DNA from: Caulobacterales bacterium 32-69-10
GTDB lineage: Bacteria > Pseudomonadota > Alphaproteobacteria > Caulobacterales > Caulobacteraceae
NCBI GenBank assembly: GCA_002280485.1
Contig: NCED01000005.1
Coordinates: 1 to 64,000, forward strand
Direction: 5' to 3'
Length of the DNA: 64,000 bases
Shown: one piece after another, positions 63,790-64,000 of the stretch
Layout: every line of letters begins with the position of its first letter
Position numbering within the stretch: position 1 is the first letter of the stretch
The notes under the pieces: model-generated
Seen by the model: the letters and a program-made list of their open reading frames with translations, nothing else
What the model was told of the DNA's origin: nothing
The model's database searches: none
Position numbers and translations under genes: made by a program

Positions 63790-64000
63790 ATGAACGATTC
63801 GATGACCAGCAAGGCGCGCGGGGCGATGGCCGCGAAGACCGGCCGGCCGGCGATGCAGTACGCCGCCCTGCCATACCGCCGCCAGGGCGGGCTGGAGATC
63901 CTACTGGTCACCTCGCGGGAGACCAAGCGCTGGGTTATCCCCAAGGGCTGGCCGATGAAGGGCAAGAAGCCCTACGCCGCCGCCGCACGCGAGGCGCTGG
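63790..64000 (+). CDS. NUDIX hydrolase, partial at window edge
   Basis: Reads MNDSMTSKARG and then QYAALPYRRQGGLEILLV, VIPKGWPMKGKKPYAAAAREAL, the start of a NUDIX fold and the first half of the NUDIX box (GxxxxExxxxxxREA). The frame is open to the end of the window. The start could be one of several nearby ATG codons. Diphosphate-hydrolysing, of unknown substrate. Confidence 0.85.
   Translation, partial: MNDSMTSKARGAMAAKTGRPAMQYAALPYRRQGGLEILLVTSRETKRWVIPKGWPMKGKKPYAAAAREAL

Overview
The window is a stretch of GC-rich bacterial chromosome from the family Caulobacteraceae, most likely Phenylobacterium or Caulobacter. The best evidence is a CtrA cell-cycle master regulator (231 residues, with the family's C-terminal AA degron) divergent from the flagellar genes fliI-fliJ and next to a TipF-like flagellar organiser. 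Other support comes from GANTC (CcrM) sites around ctrA, a CdnL/CarD regulator, a cobS/cobT pair flanking the DnaJ-like and BolA genes, and alphaproteobacterial choices such as a Suv3-like helicase next to an S4 protein. No prophage, IS element, CRISPR array or integron is visible. This is ordinary core chromosome with a few decayed genes and several families of short dispersed palindromic repeats.

Layout. 1-3.9 kb: a TonB-dependent receptor divergent from a GntR/FCD regulator. 3.9-6.1 kb: the groES-groEL operon with promoter, CIRCE operator and terminator; groES is frameshifted by a perfect 46-bp tandem duplication. 6.1-12.7 kb: RNA and DNA maintenance (tadA, rluB, rsmD, mutL) and a lipoprotein-lspA-ileS group. 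15.9-20.8 kb: ribF, a MaoC dehydratase, a CheY-like protein, a HAD phosphatase, tipF and ctrA. 21-23.7 kb: fliIJ and small membrane proteins. 23.7-29.2 kb: trxB, an acyltransferase, arsC, a lauroyl-transferase-like protein, a response regulator and an M23 peptidase. 29.3-37.9 kb: xseA, purD, dctA, a malyl-CoA lyase-like gene, a glycosyltransferase, a long coiled-coil protein and tRNA-Arg(CCT). 38-45 kb: a K+ channel, a nuclease, a BLUF photoreceptor, cdnL, fdxA, an S4 protein plus helicase, and rpmB. 45-51.4 kb: a phytase-like esterase, cobT, a broken desaturase, cobS, a DnaJ-like protein and bolA. 51.5-56.8 kb: a LysR regulator, a CNNM transporter, aroB, aroK and xerD. 57-64 kb: a candidate sRNA, metX-metW, a truncated P-II protein, a methyltransferase, gloB, a GcvH-like protein, zwf, a ROK kinase and the start of a NUDIX gene.

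Many neighbours are translationally coupled by 4-bp overlaps: ATGA (ileS/lspA, helicase/S4, glycosyltransferase/lyase, aroK/aroB, fliI/fliJ, metX/metW, ROK/zwf), GTGA (MaoC/ribF, cobT/esterase) and TTGA (DUF2093/M23, zwf/GcvH-like). These overlaps fix several non-ATG starts.

The observations most worth follow-up are a compact candidate sRNA of about 83 nt with CU-rich loops upstream of metX, the groES duplication, a P-II protein lacking its C-terminal third, a GcvH-like lipoyl-domain protein coupled to zwf, a desaturase pseudogene, and the cluster of GANTC and CtrA-like sites between ctrA and fliI. All assignments are by reading motifs; no database search was run.
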